Positions 1 to 11,107 of a DNA stretch of 64,000 nucleotides are shown in pieces. Positions within the stretch are counted from its first letter, which is position 1. Every line of letters begins with the position of its first letter. Under the pieces are notes generated by a model. That model searched no databases, was not told the DNA's origin, and saw only the letters and a program-made list of their open reading frames with translations. A program made the translations under genes and the position numbers. Source of the DNA: Paramecium pentaurelia (Eukaryota > Ciliophora > Oligohymenophorea > Peniculida > Parameciidae); contig CAJJDO010000092.1 of the NCBI GenBank assembly GCA_905183005.1, forward strand, positions 368,315-432,314, given 5' to 3'.

Positions 1-192
1 CATGAATAACCTAAACCTATTCTCTATAAGATCTAGATAGAATATCCAGATTATAGTTCTTAGACTCCATCAAATAATAAATCAAAGGAATTAAAAAGAA
101 TGATAGAAAGTAATTTTAGAAGAAGACCTAAAAAGTCAAGTGATGCTTGGGAAGAAATTCTACTTAAATGCAATAATATTAGGAAAGGATGA
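1..192 (+). CDS. C-terminal end of an unknown protein (partial)
   Basis: The first 63 codons are open in frame 1 and end at TGA (190-192), reading TAA and TAG as Gln. The visible peptide is hydrophilic, rich in Lys, Arg, Ser and Gln, and contains a basic cluster (NFRRRPKKSSDAWEEI) before the end. No domain is recognisable and the start lies outside the window. Amino-acid composition and codon choice match neighbouring real genes, so I take it as the true 3' end of a gene. The function cannot be inferred. Confidence 0.55.
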
Positions 193-571
193 CAACTTTA
201 TTTTTTTTAATTATTTTCCACTTCTTATATTAAATATCATATATTCAATAATATTATTAATCGAATATATAATCATTGTTATCTTTAATAAGTATTAATA
301 AATCTGATGGATTATTATTAATGACTATGATGGATTATTAAATATATAAAATTTAATACTTAATATTTAGGAAATAAGAAAAAGTATTTTAAAATTTCAA
401 TTATTAAAATCTATACAATCATAAATAATATATTCAATAATATCATAAATACTTAAAGCAACAAAAATTAAACTATTTTTAAAATAATAAATACATTAAT
501 AGGTTTGTTATATTGTCAACTATATATATATATTATTTCTTATATTCAATATATGATTAATTAATTTAATT
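193..571. other. Gene-free AT-rich spacer
   Basis: About 380 bases of very AT-rich sequence between two plus-strand genes. It presumably contains the 3' end of the first gene and the promoter of the dehydrogenase gene. I see no open frame, RNA gene or distinct motif. Confidence 0.6.
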
Positions 572-1537
572 ATGATATTTTTGATTATAGTGATCATCTT
601 GATAGCAATCATTCTAGCTGGATTTGTTTATTCATTGAATAAGGCAGGACCTAAGAGAACTTATAATGTGGATTTGACAGGCAAAATTGCAATAGTAACA
701 GGGTCTTCTGCTGGTGTTGGTAAAGAGACAGCTAAGAAGTTGGCTTTAAGAGGTGCAACAGTTATATTTGCTTGTAGAAATAAAGAAAAAACATAAATAA
801 TTATTGATGAAATATCTAAGATAAGTAAGAATAATAATTTACATTATATAAATTTGGATTTACCAAATTTTGATTCTGTTAGATAATTCGTAAAAGAATT
901 TAAATAAAGATTCAATAGATGTGATTACTTAATAAATAATGCTGGTATTTTTATAATCAATTTATAAAAAAATAATTTGAATTAAGAATTAACATTTGCC
1001 ACAAATCACTTAGGTCATTTTCTTTTAACAAATTTACTTTTAGATATAATGAGTGATAAATCAAGAATAATTAATGTATCAAGTGGAGCTCATGAATTTG
1101 TGAAAAAGATTCCTGATTTTTAGAAAGCAATCAAAGGAGAATTAAGTTTGGGAATGACCACTTATGCAACTTCAAAATTTGCTAATATTTTATTCACTTA
1201 AGCATTATAATAGAAATTTGATAAGGAAAATAGAAGAATAAAAGCTGTATCAATACATCCTGGATTTGTGAGAACAGAAATTTATCATTCAAAAAATGGG
1301 TCAAATCGTTTTTTAAGTGCAATTGCGATAGTTGTAATAGGTTTAATGTCTTAATTTTCATTAAATGAAGAGGAAGGTTCAAGAACAACTGAGTATACAA
1401 TGTTTTAGCCATATGAAGAATTAGTACCATCAGGATATTATTAAAAAAATCAATTATCAAAATCAACAAAATTAGTGAGAGAATGTGGATTAGAAACAAT
1501 GTTATGGGATTTAAGTACTAAGGCAGTAGATCTATGA
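572..1537 (+). CDS. Short-chain dehydrogenase/reductase, retinol-dehydrogenase-like
   Basis: A single-exon frame of 321 residues ending in TGA. The first ~20 residues are a hydrophobic membrane anchor. The Rossmann fold follows: the cofactor motif TGSSAGVG at about residues 44-51, ACRN after strand 2 (a basic residue there suits NADP(H)), the NNAG motif, NVSSGA with the catalytic Ser, and YATSK carrying the YxxxK Tyr/Lys pair. The segment HPGFVRTE after the active site is typical of the RDH11-14/WWOX-like branch of the classical SDR family. Such enzymes are usually membrane-bound and reduce or oxidise retinoids, steroids or other lipids; the substrate here is unknown. The gene has no intron and lies tail-to-tail with the SET-domain gene. 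All catalytic residues are present, so it should be active. Confidence 0.9.
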
Positions 1538-1965
1538 ATTATAATATAAGTGTTATAATAATAATATAATTAAAATTATAAATTTGAAGTCATTTAATAA
1601 ACTAATTATAAAACATATTATTGTTGAAAAATTAACGAAAAAAAATCAATATTATCCATATTAAGTTTCATCAATAATGGTTGAGTGATTATTTTATTTT
1701 ATTTTTTTGGTTATTTATTCTGTGCATTCAGAATTTGAATTAAATTTACTTAATTAATTATCGATATTTACAAAATATCTAATTATATTTATAATATATT
1801 TACTTTTAAAATATTTAATTTAAATATTCTATCATTTGATTATCTTGATTGAAACAATTTTCAATTTATAACCAATATTAAAATTTATTTTCAAATTATC
1901 CTAGACCATATTTTGATATCTAAGAAATAAAATGTTCTCCTACAATTTATTATGAAAAATATTAT
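1538..1965. other. Convergent intergenic region
   Basis: A 428-base AT-rich stretch between the 3' ends of the dehydrogenase (plus) and SET-domain (minus) genes. It contains homopolymer and ATTAAT-type sequence only; I see no open frame or RNA gene. Confidence 0.6.
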
Positions 1966-4362
1966 TCAAAAAATATTGTTCCATAAATACTAAATATAAA
2001 ATAATTAATAATACTTATATTAATTTTTGTATGACCATATAGATAGATCAGGTTAAATATCTTTTTTAGTTTAAAAATATTCTAGAAATTATTCCCTTGT
2101 TTTACATTAATATGGAAATAATTTATGTTTATTATCAAATGACAATATTAAAGAAGGATAACATAGAACTCCTCTTCTTTCTTAAGCCATAGATGATTAA
2201 GGATTTTGAAGAGTTTATTTATTCCAATTAATTAATTATCCCCATATAAATTATGGAGTGTACATTTTAGATAATGCTAATTTCTATTTATTTTTTGGTT
2301 AATGAATATATTGAAATTCATTTTCTTCAAAAGGTTTTCCATTAAATCCTTCATATTATGTAGATGAGAAATATGTATGAGTGAATGACATAAAATATAA
2401 TATTGTAGATAAACCTTTATTATGAAATGGAGATGATTCCATCTTTAATAATATTTCACTTAAAATAAGCAATAGCATTCTAGTTAATTACATTTTATAT
2501 TTATCTTTACTTTCAATTATAGATTTCATCAATTATATGATTTCTAATCCATCTTGACATTCTTTTAGATCTGAATGTCTATTCAATAGAGTTTTGATTT
2601 CATTTAGAATTGATTATTTTAATTCGTTTTTTGGGTTTTTATTATCATAATTCTTCCAAAATATTTCAAAAATATCATTAACCAAATATATTGGTGGAGT
2701 TGTGACATTCAATGTATTAAGTGCATATTTAACTTTATCAACACATGTTAGAATATTAATTTTATCTTATCCTATATTTAGTTTCTACCAATTGTTCAAC
2801 CAATAAGGTATTGTATTTTAATTATGTGTTTTTCCAAAAATAGTTGATTATAATAGTATTGCATTTCTTTATATATAATTAGGGTAATTTTGAGCTTATC
2901 TATTATTGAATGTTTCCAATTAGGAGAGTCTTTTACAATAGATAGATCCACACAAACAAATTTCATTAGATGTTGATGGGAATGGGAGTGTTAATTCTTC
3001 TAAATAATTTATTTTTTTCAATGTAAAAATAGCAAGTTAATATTAAGAATTCATTTAAATAGTTACCAATTTACAATTTGGATCACAAGAATATGATATG
3101 TATAATGCAATATTTCCATATCTAGTTGGATCAATAAACTTTTTTATATTTTAAGTTTTTTACTAAAAGATCATCATTGATATGAAATTCCGCAAAAGGA
3201 CTTTAAAAACATGATTTTCTATTTCCATCTTACATTCTTTTATTGAAAACTGTTTACTTCTCAAACCATCTTTGAGGAGTATATAATTCTCCATAATAAA
3301 AGTTGATAAATTCATTTGTTTAAAATCCATCAAAATTACAACATACTACACCCTTCCCTTTTAAGGTGAGTATATTAGGCCAACTAGTAATTTCAAGGGA
3401 CACATCATAAATGTTTGACAAAGCCTATACAAAATAAATTCAACATTACTTGCTATAAATTTCCCTTGTTTACATTGATAGATGATTATAACTAAGGTAA
3501 AATTGTCTCATAGTTTGGTAATAGAAGATATAATTTTTGTGATATGCTTTAATTGATTCCAAAAGTTTCAATCAAAATTATGTCAATATTCAATTTTTTG
3601 GCCTTATATGAAATGTCTTGATCTGTTAAAGTAATCCCAAAAGAAGATTAGAATGGACTATACCATGAATCCAATTGTATTAGACTATCATGACTAATCA
3701 AATGAAACAATAAGTTTATACTGGATAAATGATAAAAGATGTTAGTTTATTTCTTCTACTCTATCCTGTGTATTTGGTATCAACTCTTATACTTGTATTA
3801 TTAGGTGTAGATTTACCTTCAACATAATGACAAATTCTCTTTATTTATGATTAAGGTAGAGCCTTTTCACTTTATATACTCTTTAAATAACGAGAACTTA
3901 TTTAATTAAACTTGTTTGAGTATTGGGCATTCAAACTGGAAATCAATTATTTGACTTAATTAAACACGATATAATCGTCTAAAAAAATTCATAGTTTAAA
4001 CTCAACCAATACCTATGTGTCTTTCTAGTTGTAATTCGAGCTCAACTAATAATTCTTTGTAATTCCATAGAGGTTTATCTACAAGTTTGATGAATTAGTT
4101 TTTGATGGTTTAAATTACCTACACAAGTTTACATATCAATATACCTCTTCATAAAGTTCTTAATCATCACAAGACAGTTAAATTATAATGAATTCTTGCA
4201 TTGAAGCCATCAATTCTTCTCGAGACTTTATATAATCTACTAATATACTTCCTTTATGCGTTCTAAAATATCTTCCAACTATTTAGGACTTTAGAGGGAT
4301 GCTTAATACTTCTGTGTATCCTATATTTATTCTTCTAAACACGATTACTGAAAATAAATCAT
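1966..4362 (-). CDS. SET-domain protein of the ATXR3/SDG2 type (putative histone methyltransferase)
   Basis: Splicing seven introns (23, 26, 34, 25, 28, 25 and 25 nt) gives 736 residues, and the arithmetic closes exactly. The N-terminal third is Gln/Glu-rich and likely coiled coil. The SET domain begins at GKGVVCCNFDGF, followed by FINFYYGELYTPQRWFEKQ, the substrate/cofactor motif SYSCDPNC (family NHSCxPNC), YLEELTLPF (family GEELTxDY) and a post-SET cysteine cluster, ICLCGSIYCKR. The layout G-x-GVVC...GE-Y-x-RWFEKQ and the C-terminal segment after post-SET (VDKVKYAL, then TPPIYLVNDIFEIFW) resemble plant ATXR3/SDG2, an H3K4 methyltransferase. That assignment comes from remembered family patterns, not from a search. 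NH of NHSC is replaced by SY, so activity is not certain. Two of the seven introns end in AAG. Confidence 0.78.
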
Positions 4363-5717
4363 TTCAAAATTAATAAATGTGTAATTCAAATAAAATATAA
4401 GTATTATAATCCCGTAAAATGATTAATATAATAACAACCTTAATGATTTTAGAATGCAAATATTTAATAATTATCTAGTTTGCTCTTTTTTTTATCTAGA
4501 TTTAACCTAAATATTGAAATAATTAAAATATAATTATTAATATTACATTAACAATATTAAATCAATTTAATTTATTGAAGTATTTTTATAACCAAAGCCC
4601 ATTTAATATTCAATAGAAAATAATCTATTCTACTTATACTACATAAATTGATTTCTCTTTCATTTGATAGAAAATATAAATAACAAATTTACTTATTTAC
4701 TTATTAAAATAATTCTTAACATTATTTGATTATTATTTCTAATAGATTTCATAACAATAGATTATATAAACATATATTAATAATATAGATATGATATTTA
4801 TGTAAATATATATGTAGAACGATAATAATAATAATATAAGATATTTTTATTATGTTCTACTTTCAAGAAAAGATTCTATAAATGATGAACTATTAACTAC
4901 ATAACTAAAACTTAAATTGTAGTAGAAGCAGCCTATTAGTAATATTTAAAAATTTGTATTATATATTTTATTTTATATGTCATTGATAAATATAGTTTGT
5001 TATTTATGATTATAATAAATAAATTACAAAAAAGAAATTATAAATGCACTCCTATTACGAATAAACTCCATTAAATAAGTTAAAAATATAAAGAATATAA
5101 TTGTTAAATTTCCAGAATGAATCAAAATATTACGTTAATAAAAAGTATATTTGTGTAAATTTTTTAATCACTGGAAATAGATAAGTTATTATTTTATTCA
5201 TCTAAAATACTATTAAACTATTGATTTCATATCTATATTATAACTCAAAAATTAAAATAATATCTTTTAGAATAGATAGATACTCATTATATTTTATAAA
5301 TACATATAGTATTTAATATGTTGCATACGATAAATATTTTAATGAAAGTATTAAAAAAAAGTATATTTATTAAATACCTAAAAACATTAAAGTTGATTTC
5401 TAATATTAGTTATTCATTGTATGGTAGTATTTATTTAATTATCATATTTAAATATGAATATATATTATATTTTAAATTAAAGAGTTACATCAATCTAATA
5501 ATTTTTGAGAATTTCTTATAAATTAAATTTTAATATAATAGAAATGATCTAAGTTGATCTTTTATACTCTTATATGATTATGTATATTATTAAATGAGGT
5601 TCAATATTTTTATTTTATCTTGTGCTTGAATGATACAATATGAAAAATGCGTTGTTTCACTTCTACAATTGTGTATTTTAGAATAATGAAAATTATAAAG
5701 AAAATATAATAATTTAT
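4363..5717. other. Long divergent intergenic region
   Basis: About 1.35 kb between the divergent SET-domain and DCX-Ras genes, long for a Paramecium-like genome. It is extremely AT-rich. The longest frame (5318-5521, extending to TGA at about 5560 in the ciliate code) is low-complexity Ile/Leu/Lys/Tyr and has no codon signature of a real gene. I see no RNA gene; it presumably holds two promoters. Confidence 0.5.
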
Positions 5718-6666
5718 ATGATAAATACCAATAATGTTACAATACAGATATACAATAATGCAGATGCAAGAAAATCAATGAAGGTCCATTATTTAAGAAA
5801 GGAAACTGATCGTAGGAAGTTTTTGTAAATGTGCTCAGCAGTTTTAGGTTTTGGACATAATCATTATTAGATTTAAGAGCTTCTAGGATATTTGATCAAT
5901 CAGGAAACGAAATAATGGATATTAATAGTATATAAATGGGAGCAAGTTATTTCATATCTAGTGTATATCTAAAATGTGTTATTAATTTAGGGAGAAGAGT
6001 TCAATAATTATAATTCTAATTTTTAAAATTCTTATGGCGAATCAAAATAATTAGTTTAATATAGGATTTCATTGTTAGGAATGGGTTCTGTTGGAAAATC
6101 TAATTTGACAACACGATGGGTTAATAATGAATTTTTTGAAGATTATAGTCTCACACTTTTAGATAAATATACAAAAAGAGTAATTGTGGGTGATTAATAA
6201 TGTCAAATTGAAGTAAATTGTATATTTATCAACTAAGATTTCTGATACTTGTGGTTAAGAAGCATATACATCTTTAAGAACCTAATGGATGAAAGATAAA
6301 GAAGGATTGATATTTACTTATGCAGTGAACTCTTTAGAAAGTTTTGAAGATATCAAAAATACTTTATTATTATTTTAATAGCTATTTGAGAAACAAGAAT
6401 ATGTACCTTCAATAGTTATTGTTGGAAATAAAACTGATTTAGGTTTTGAAAGAGTTATTAGTTATGATGAGGGCAAATAGTTAGCTGCTTAATTCAAAGC
6501 ACTCTTTTATGAGACATCAGCCAAAAATGGGTCTAATGTCAATTAGATGTTTACTGGTCTTATTAATGATATTATTCAATAAAAAGAAAATGCAAGAAAA
6601 TAATAATTCAAAAAAGTTGAAGAAGATCCATAAAATTAAAAATAAGGGTGGTGCTCATTAATATGA
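5718..6666 (+). CDS. Doublecortin domain fused to a Ras-family GTPase, with CaaX-like end
   Basis: Three introns (5825-5847, 5963-5990, 6213-6237) splice to exactly 290 residues. Residues ~7-80 match a doublecortin (DCX) microtubule-binding fold: VTIQIYNNAD, a helix, then SRIFDQSGNEI, and the characteristic ending YFISSGEEF. A Ras-type G domain follows: P-loop GMGSVGKS (104-111), a switch I Thr (YSLT), DTCGQE (switch II, Gln encoded by TAA), GNKTD and ETSAKNG. The last four residues, CSLI, fit a CaaX prenylation box. The G domain looks Rap/Ras-like, with Cys replacing Ala in DTAGQ. Inference: a membrane-anchored GTPase that binds microtubules directly, perhaps in the cortex or ciliary basal region. 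The first two introns are what bring the DCX motifs into frame, which strongly supports the model. Confidence 0.85.
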
Positions 6667-7344
6667 GTTTATGATTTTTATTATGCAATAATATAGTATT
6701 TATATACAGCAAATGTATATTTTACTATTCAATTTATATTTTTAGATTTCTTAATATATATATAAGAATATCTATAAATAACCTAAAAGTATATATTTTT
6801 AGAATGAATAGTCAGTCTTAAAAAAAATAAATGAATTCTTTTAGATGGAAACATTTCTAAAAATGTTTGTGATTTTAGTAAATAAATGATATTAAATAAA
6901 AAGGCATAATTAAATAAAATAAGTTAAACAATTACTATATTTGAAGAAATAATATATGTTCTTAAAAGAAAGAAAAAGAATTATGGATTTATAAAATCTT
7001 ATCAATTATAATATATTATTAATTAAAATTAATATATTACAAATTCTATATTAAGAATAATCAAATATAACTTTAATCTAAAGAATAAAATAATTCAATA
7101 AAATAATATCTTGAATTTAGAATATTAAATTAAATTGTTCTAAATGAATTCAAAGAGAGAAATAAAATAAAATAAAGAATAAAATAAAATATTTTAAGTA
7201 AAAACAATACTTGAATCTATATAATTAATATTAACATATATATATCATAAGAATCAATTTAACAATCCAAACTTTTATTAATTGTTCTCAATAACAATGA
7301 AAATAAAAAATGAAATTATTTTATATATTGAAAATTATTAAGTA
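6667..7344. other. Gene-free AT-rich spacer
   Basis: About 680 bases between two plus-strand genes. It is AT-rich with many short frames in all phases, none with conserved-looking composition. No RNA gene or repeat was recognised. Confidence 0.5.
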
Positions 7345-8235
7345 ATGTCAGAATAGTTCATTACAAAAAAACATAAATTTGAAAACAAAGCTAAATCTTA
7401 AAATTAAAAAGCAAGGTTTCTAAATGATAAAGAAGAAAATGAACATCCCCCTTAGATGAGAAATGCATAACGGTTTTTGTAATCCCATTTTTTTATCAAG
7501 AAAGTCGAAAACCAAAGGCAACTTAGGAGCTGATCACTCTTCCTTAACCATCTATCCATTATGCTCAACCTGTAATTAATTAACCATTAACTTTTATTTA
7601 GTATGTTCCAAAGCCAATTCCTGTACCTGAGGCAATTAAATAGATTGACAAGAAAATTAAGGCTTATCATAGATTGATGGAAAGGGAAAGAAAAGAGAAA
7701 TTATTACGAGAACAATAAGAGATGTAGAAATTAAATGAAAATGAAGAGGATCAGAAAAAAGCTTTAGATTTTATGACAAATCCTTAGATAGTTGATTAAT
7801 AAGAGTAAGAGGAAGAATAAGAGTAAGAAGAGGATTAATAAGAACTACTATCTGAGGAACCAAGAGTTTAAGATCAATAACCAATATCAATAAGTGAAAA
7901 GGTTTCATATTCTGAGGAAGTAAAAAAAAGAGAATAGATTTATGATCATACACTTTAAAGGATGTATGAAAAAAGATAAAATCCAGTATTATTTGCAGGA
8001 ATATCACATAATCTATTAAGAGAAATTAAAAAAGAAGCCTCCTATTTTAAATATTACATCAAAAAATAAGGTATCAAAGGGAAATGGAAGGATGGATCCT
8101 GAAGAACATAAATTGAGAGTGTATAATAGGGAAAATGTTCCAACAATGCCAGATTTGATAATTCCGTCGTTTACAATAAAAAAGGATCAAATGGCTAAAA
8201 ATATCTTGGCATATTTAGTAAATATATTAAATTGA
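7345..8235 (+). CDS. Unknown Glu/Gln-rich protein with an apparent one-base frameshift
   Basis: Reading from ATG 7345 and removing introns 7479-7504 and 7572-7601 gives a continuous hydrophilic protein of about 277 residues, provided one base is skipped in the A run at 8028-8033. Upstream of that run the frame reads NPVLFAGISHNLLREI; downstream, in the next frame, it reads KKPPILNITSKN and stays coding-like to TGA 8233-8235. The N-terminal half contains LPQPSIHYAQPYVPKPIP, the middle a charged helix (RLMERERKEKLL) and a run of Glu/Gln. I recognise no domain. The extra A may be a sequencing error in a homopolymer, or the gene may be genuinely shifted, in which case the protein ends at TGA 8101-8103. 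Confidence 0.6.
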
Positions 8236-8424
8236 TATAATTCAAATAGAAAGAATATACCCCATTATTTAGGGGATATAAGAATTACGAATATCCAAAA
8301 TGTGTGTAAAATATTCTTTAAGAAGAGATGGACTCACTGCCTAAATAATGATATTATTATTTATTTTATGATTATTTTGAATTTATTAGTATTGCTACTT
8401 GTTTAAAATATTAATGGAAATGAA

Positions 8425-8463
8425 TTAGCGGGACATTATTGAATAATAAACGCGGGTTTCAAA
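8425..8463 (+). promoter_or_regulatory. E2F/CHR-like promoter element (GCGGG...CGCGGGTTTCAAA)
   Basis: Just upstream of the ATG at 8490 lie TTAGCGGGACATT (8425-8437) and CGCGGGTTTCAAA (8451-8463), both conspicuously GC-rich for this genome. GCGGG(A/T) resembles the core of E2F/DP sites, and TTTCAAA/TTTGAAA resembles the CHR element of cell-cycle genes. Almost the same block, in the same orientation and at the same distance, precedes histone H2A (31914-31930). Confidence 0.5.
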
Positions 8464-8489
8464 TAAATAATTATTTATAATATAATAAA

Positions 8490-8892
8490 ATGGCTACTAC
8501 AAGAATTCCATTTTCAAATGTTACCTAAGTCAACAAAGGTGATAAACTATCTACAACACTTGGGGAGAAAGTAGAGAAGAGTGCAAATGCAGAAAAGTAA
8601 ATTCTACCTACAAACGCAGAAATTAATAATGTGAAAAATTCTTTAGATGAGTTATAATTAGAGAACATGGATAAATAGACACTTATATAATAACTAAAAA
8701 TGCATAAAATGATATTGAAGCATTGTTTTGATGAAAATGATATTGTAAAATTATTTGAATGATTATTTTAAGTTGAGAGAACGAATAGCAGCAATAGAAG
8801 CATAATTCAGTAATTTGTAAGATGAAATTGAATTAAGAGATAATGTGATATTAGAATTAAGTGAGAAACTTGAATAGAAGGAAAAAGAGTGA
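8490..8892 (+). CDS. Small coiled-coil protein of unknown function
   Basis: ATG 8490, one 28-nt intron (8745-8772) and TGA 8890-8892 give 124 residues. The N-terminus (MATTRIPFSNV) is polar. From about residue 45 the protein is a continuous charged helix with heptad-like spacing (SLDELQLENMDKQTLIQQL; then LRERIAAIEAQFSNLQ), typical of a short coiled coil. No family is recognised. The promoter carries an E2F/CHR-like element shared with histone H2A, so expression may peak at S phase; that is an inference from two sites. Without the intron the frame would stop at the TGA inside it, which supports splicing. Confidence 0.7.
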
Positions 8893-9185
8893 TTATTATT
8901 TTGTTATTATATTTTTGTTTAAACCCATATAAAAATGAATAATCAAAAAACAAAAGAATTCATTTATTAAATATAAAAGTAAGGTATTTTTTTAATTTAT
9001 TTTGATTTAGTTTTGATGGTTTGCATTCAATTTATTCATACAAGTGATACCCAATCAAGCAACCAAGATTCCAATTAGTTTATAAAGAGATATTTAAGCT
9101 TTTTGCTTTTTAATATAGAATTCTCAATTGATTCTTTGAATTTATAGGATATTTGAATTTGTGTATATAATATGGATTATAAAAT
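8893..9185. other. Convergent spacer
   Basis: Nearly 300 AT-rich bases between the 3' ends of the small coiled-coil gene (plus) and the transporter gene (minus). Nothing else is recognised. Confidence 0.5.
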
Positions 9186-11107
9186 TCAATTTAATTCTGA
9201 AGCATATTATTTAAGGGAATGTGGAACTGATTTAGCACCACCTTCATTTTTATTCATCTCAGTATCAACAATAAAACATAACAATAAAGTATCAACTCCC
9301 ATACCATATAGATTCATAAACATCTTGCCAATCATATATGATATCAAAATGAAAGCCTAAAAAAATACTATGAATATAAGATTTACTAAAGTTGGAGCAA
9401 TTGGATTGAAGATATTGTTTTTATAAGCATCAGCCTTAGTGATAATCAAGTAACAAATGAAAGAGGATGAGGCTGATATAAATATGGCACCCAAAAACTC
9501 AAATAGTTCACCCACTATCATTTATAATTGATATAATTCATACATCCATGAGTGATAGCTACACGTGTAGCATTTCTTAAGATGAGATAAAAGGCATCAT
9601 ATGCAGAATTACAAAAACTCTATCCTGTTAATGCCATCATTGTATATGCATTTTAATTCAAGAATCTTATGAATTTCTCAAAACATGAGACATAATATTT
9701 AGCACATCTTAAAGCATATCCTAAAGCATTATTGTCACCTTAAACTGAATTTTTTAATTATTTCTATTTATTTAAATTTTTATAAATACATGGAAAAACT
9801 CTAATATAAATTTAATTGTCCAAACAATAGCCAAAATTAAAGAACCAAATAATAGACTACCAAAATTAGTAGTAAATCCACGACAAAAACTTTTTAAAAT
9901 ACTACTACTTAATGGATAACCTTAATGACTGTAATACCAAAAGCAACAACAACTACTTATAACAAATTGACAAAGTGCTAATGCAAAACATACATTCCAA
10001 ATCAATCCAAAAAAGTATAGACATAATTGCCAACCTGTTTTTGCATCCCATTATAATTCCACATAAGGACTATATTAACTCTTATTAATCTCATTTGAAG
10101 TTGAATATATTATAGCTGAGAATATTAACCAATAAGCAAAGAATCCCAATACTAAGATTAAAATAAATACTGGAACAAAAAGAGCCTACCATTCTTCTCT
10201 TGTAAAATCAGCAGCTGTTTTTAAAACTTGAATAGCTTATGAAATCTTTTTAGCCAAACATAGAATTATTAATAATGATAATCCTCCTATACTCCAAAAT
10301 ACATATGCTATTATTTCTAATTATTAAGCATCATCTATAACTCTATATTCTTAATAATGGCCTTTAGATTGTAAATAAGCAACTGTTCCTATGGCTCCTA
10401 CTATCAATAAATAAATCAATATCATTCCCCATACTATACAACCTGCAGCTAATCTTATCAAAAATGTTAACAATATAGCCATAAAAAATGCAATTCCAGC
10501 ACAAGCCAAAATTATTGGCCATGTTTCTTCAATGTCTGCATAATGTCTTTAAAATCCACTTATATCTACAAGATTGCTTATCAATTCTTAATATTTCTCA
10601 TCTACTTTTAGAGTAGGAAAGCACAAAGTAAGTAATTAAGCACTGGCATAAGGTGCTGTTTATGCAGAACATTAATAACAAGGAAGTTCTTTGCCAACTC
10701 CACTTTCTCCAGGACAATCTGAAACACAATATGATTCTGATTAAGTGATAATGTAGATATTTGGGTAGTTTTTGAGATCACCTCTTCCACATTGTCTTTA
10801 TTACTATTATTATTATATCTTTAGTTTACACTATCATATGGCAAATATATTTTGGAAGCATCTCCTGTATCCCATGACTTTATTGCACAAAATATCATTA
10901 ATGCCCAAACAGATAAATAGAGTATTACACATATGATATCTTGACATCCTCTTTATTCAATAGGACCATGTTTCAAATCTTGATTCAATTTACGACCTAG
11001 AATAATAGATATAGCTATTTACCTGTGTAATAAACATCTTGTTCAGGATATTCAAATTGTTGTTGTCCATGATTATTGTAATCTGCAAGTAAGACTTTAT
11101 TAGACAT
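9186..11107 (-). CDS. Choline-transporter-like protein (CTL/SLC44 family)
   Basis: Four short introns (26, 26, 26 and 29 nt) splice to exactly 604 residues. The order of features is that of the CTL/SLC44 family: a short cytosolic N-terminus, one membrane segment (ICVILYLSVWALMIFCAI), a Cys-rich loop (CVSDCPGESG, then LPCYQCSAQTAP), and a block of about nine hydrophobic helices. Family-typical pieces include KTGWQLCLYFFGLIWN, NAYTMMALTGQSFCNSA and, near the end, GVDTLLLCFIVDTEMN. CTL proteins carry choline or related substrates across plasma or organellar membranes; the substrate here is inferred from the family. The length is slightly shorter than animal CTLs (about 650-700). The gene appears intact. 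Confidence 0.9.

Noticed and set aside
1194..1499. 101-codon minus-strand frame
   Set aside because: Antisense shadow of the short-chain dehydrogenase gene.
5318..5521. 67-codon frame in the SET/DCX-Ras intergenic region (79 codons to TGA in the ciliate code)
   Set aside because: Low-complexity Ile/Leu/Lys/Tyr, no codon signature of neighbouring genes, no homology recognised.
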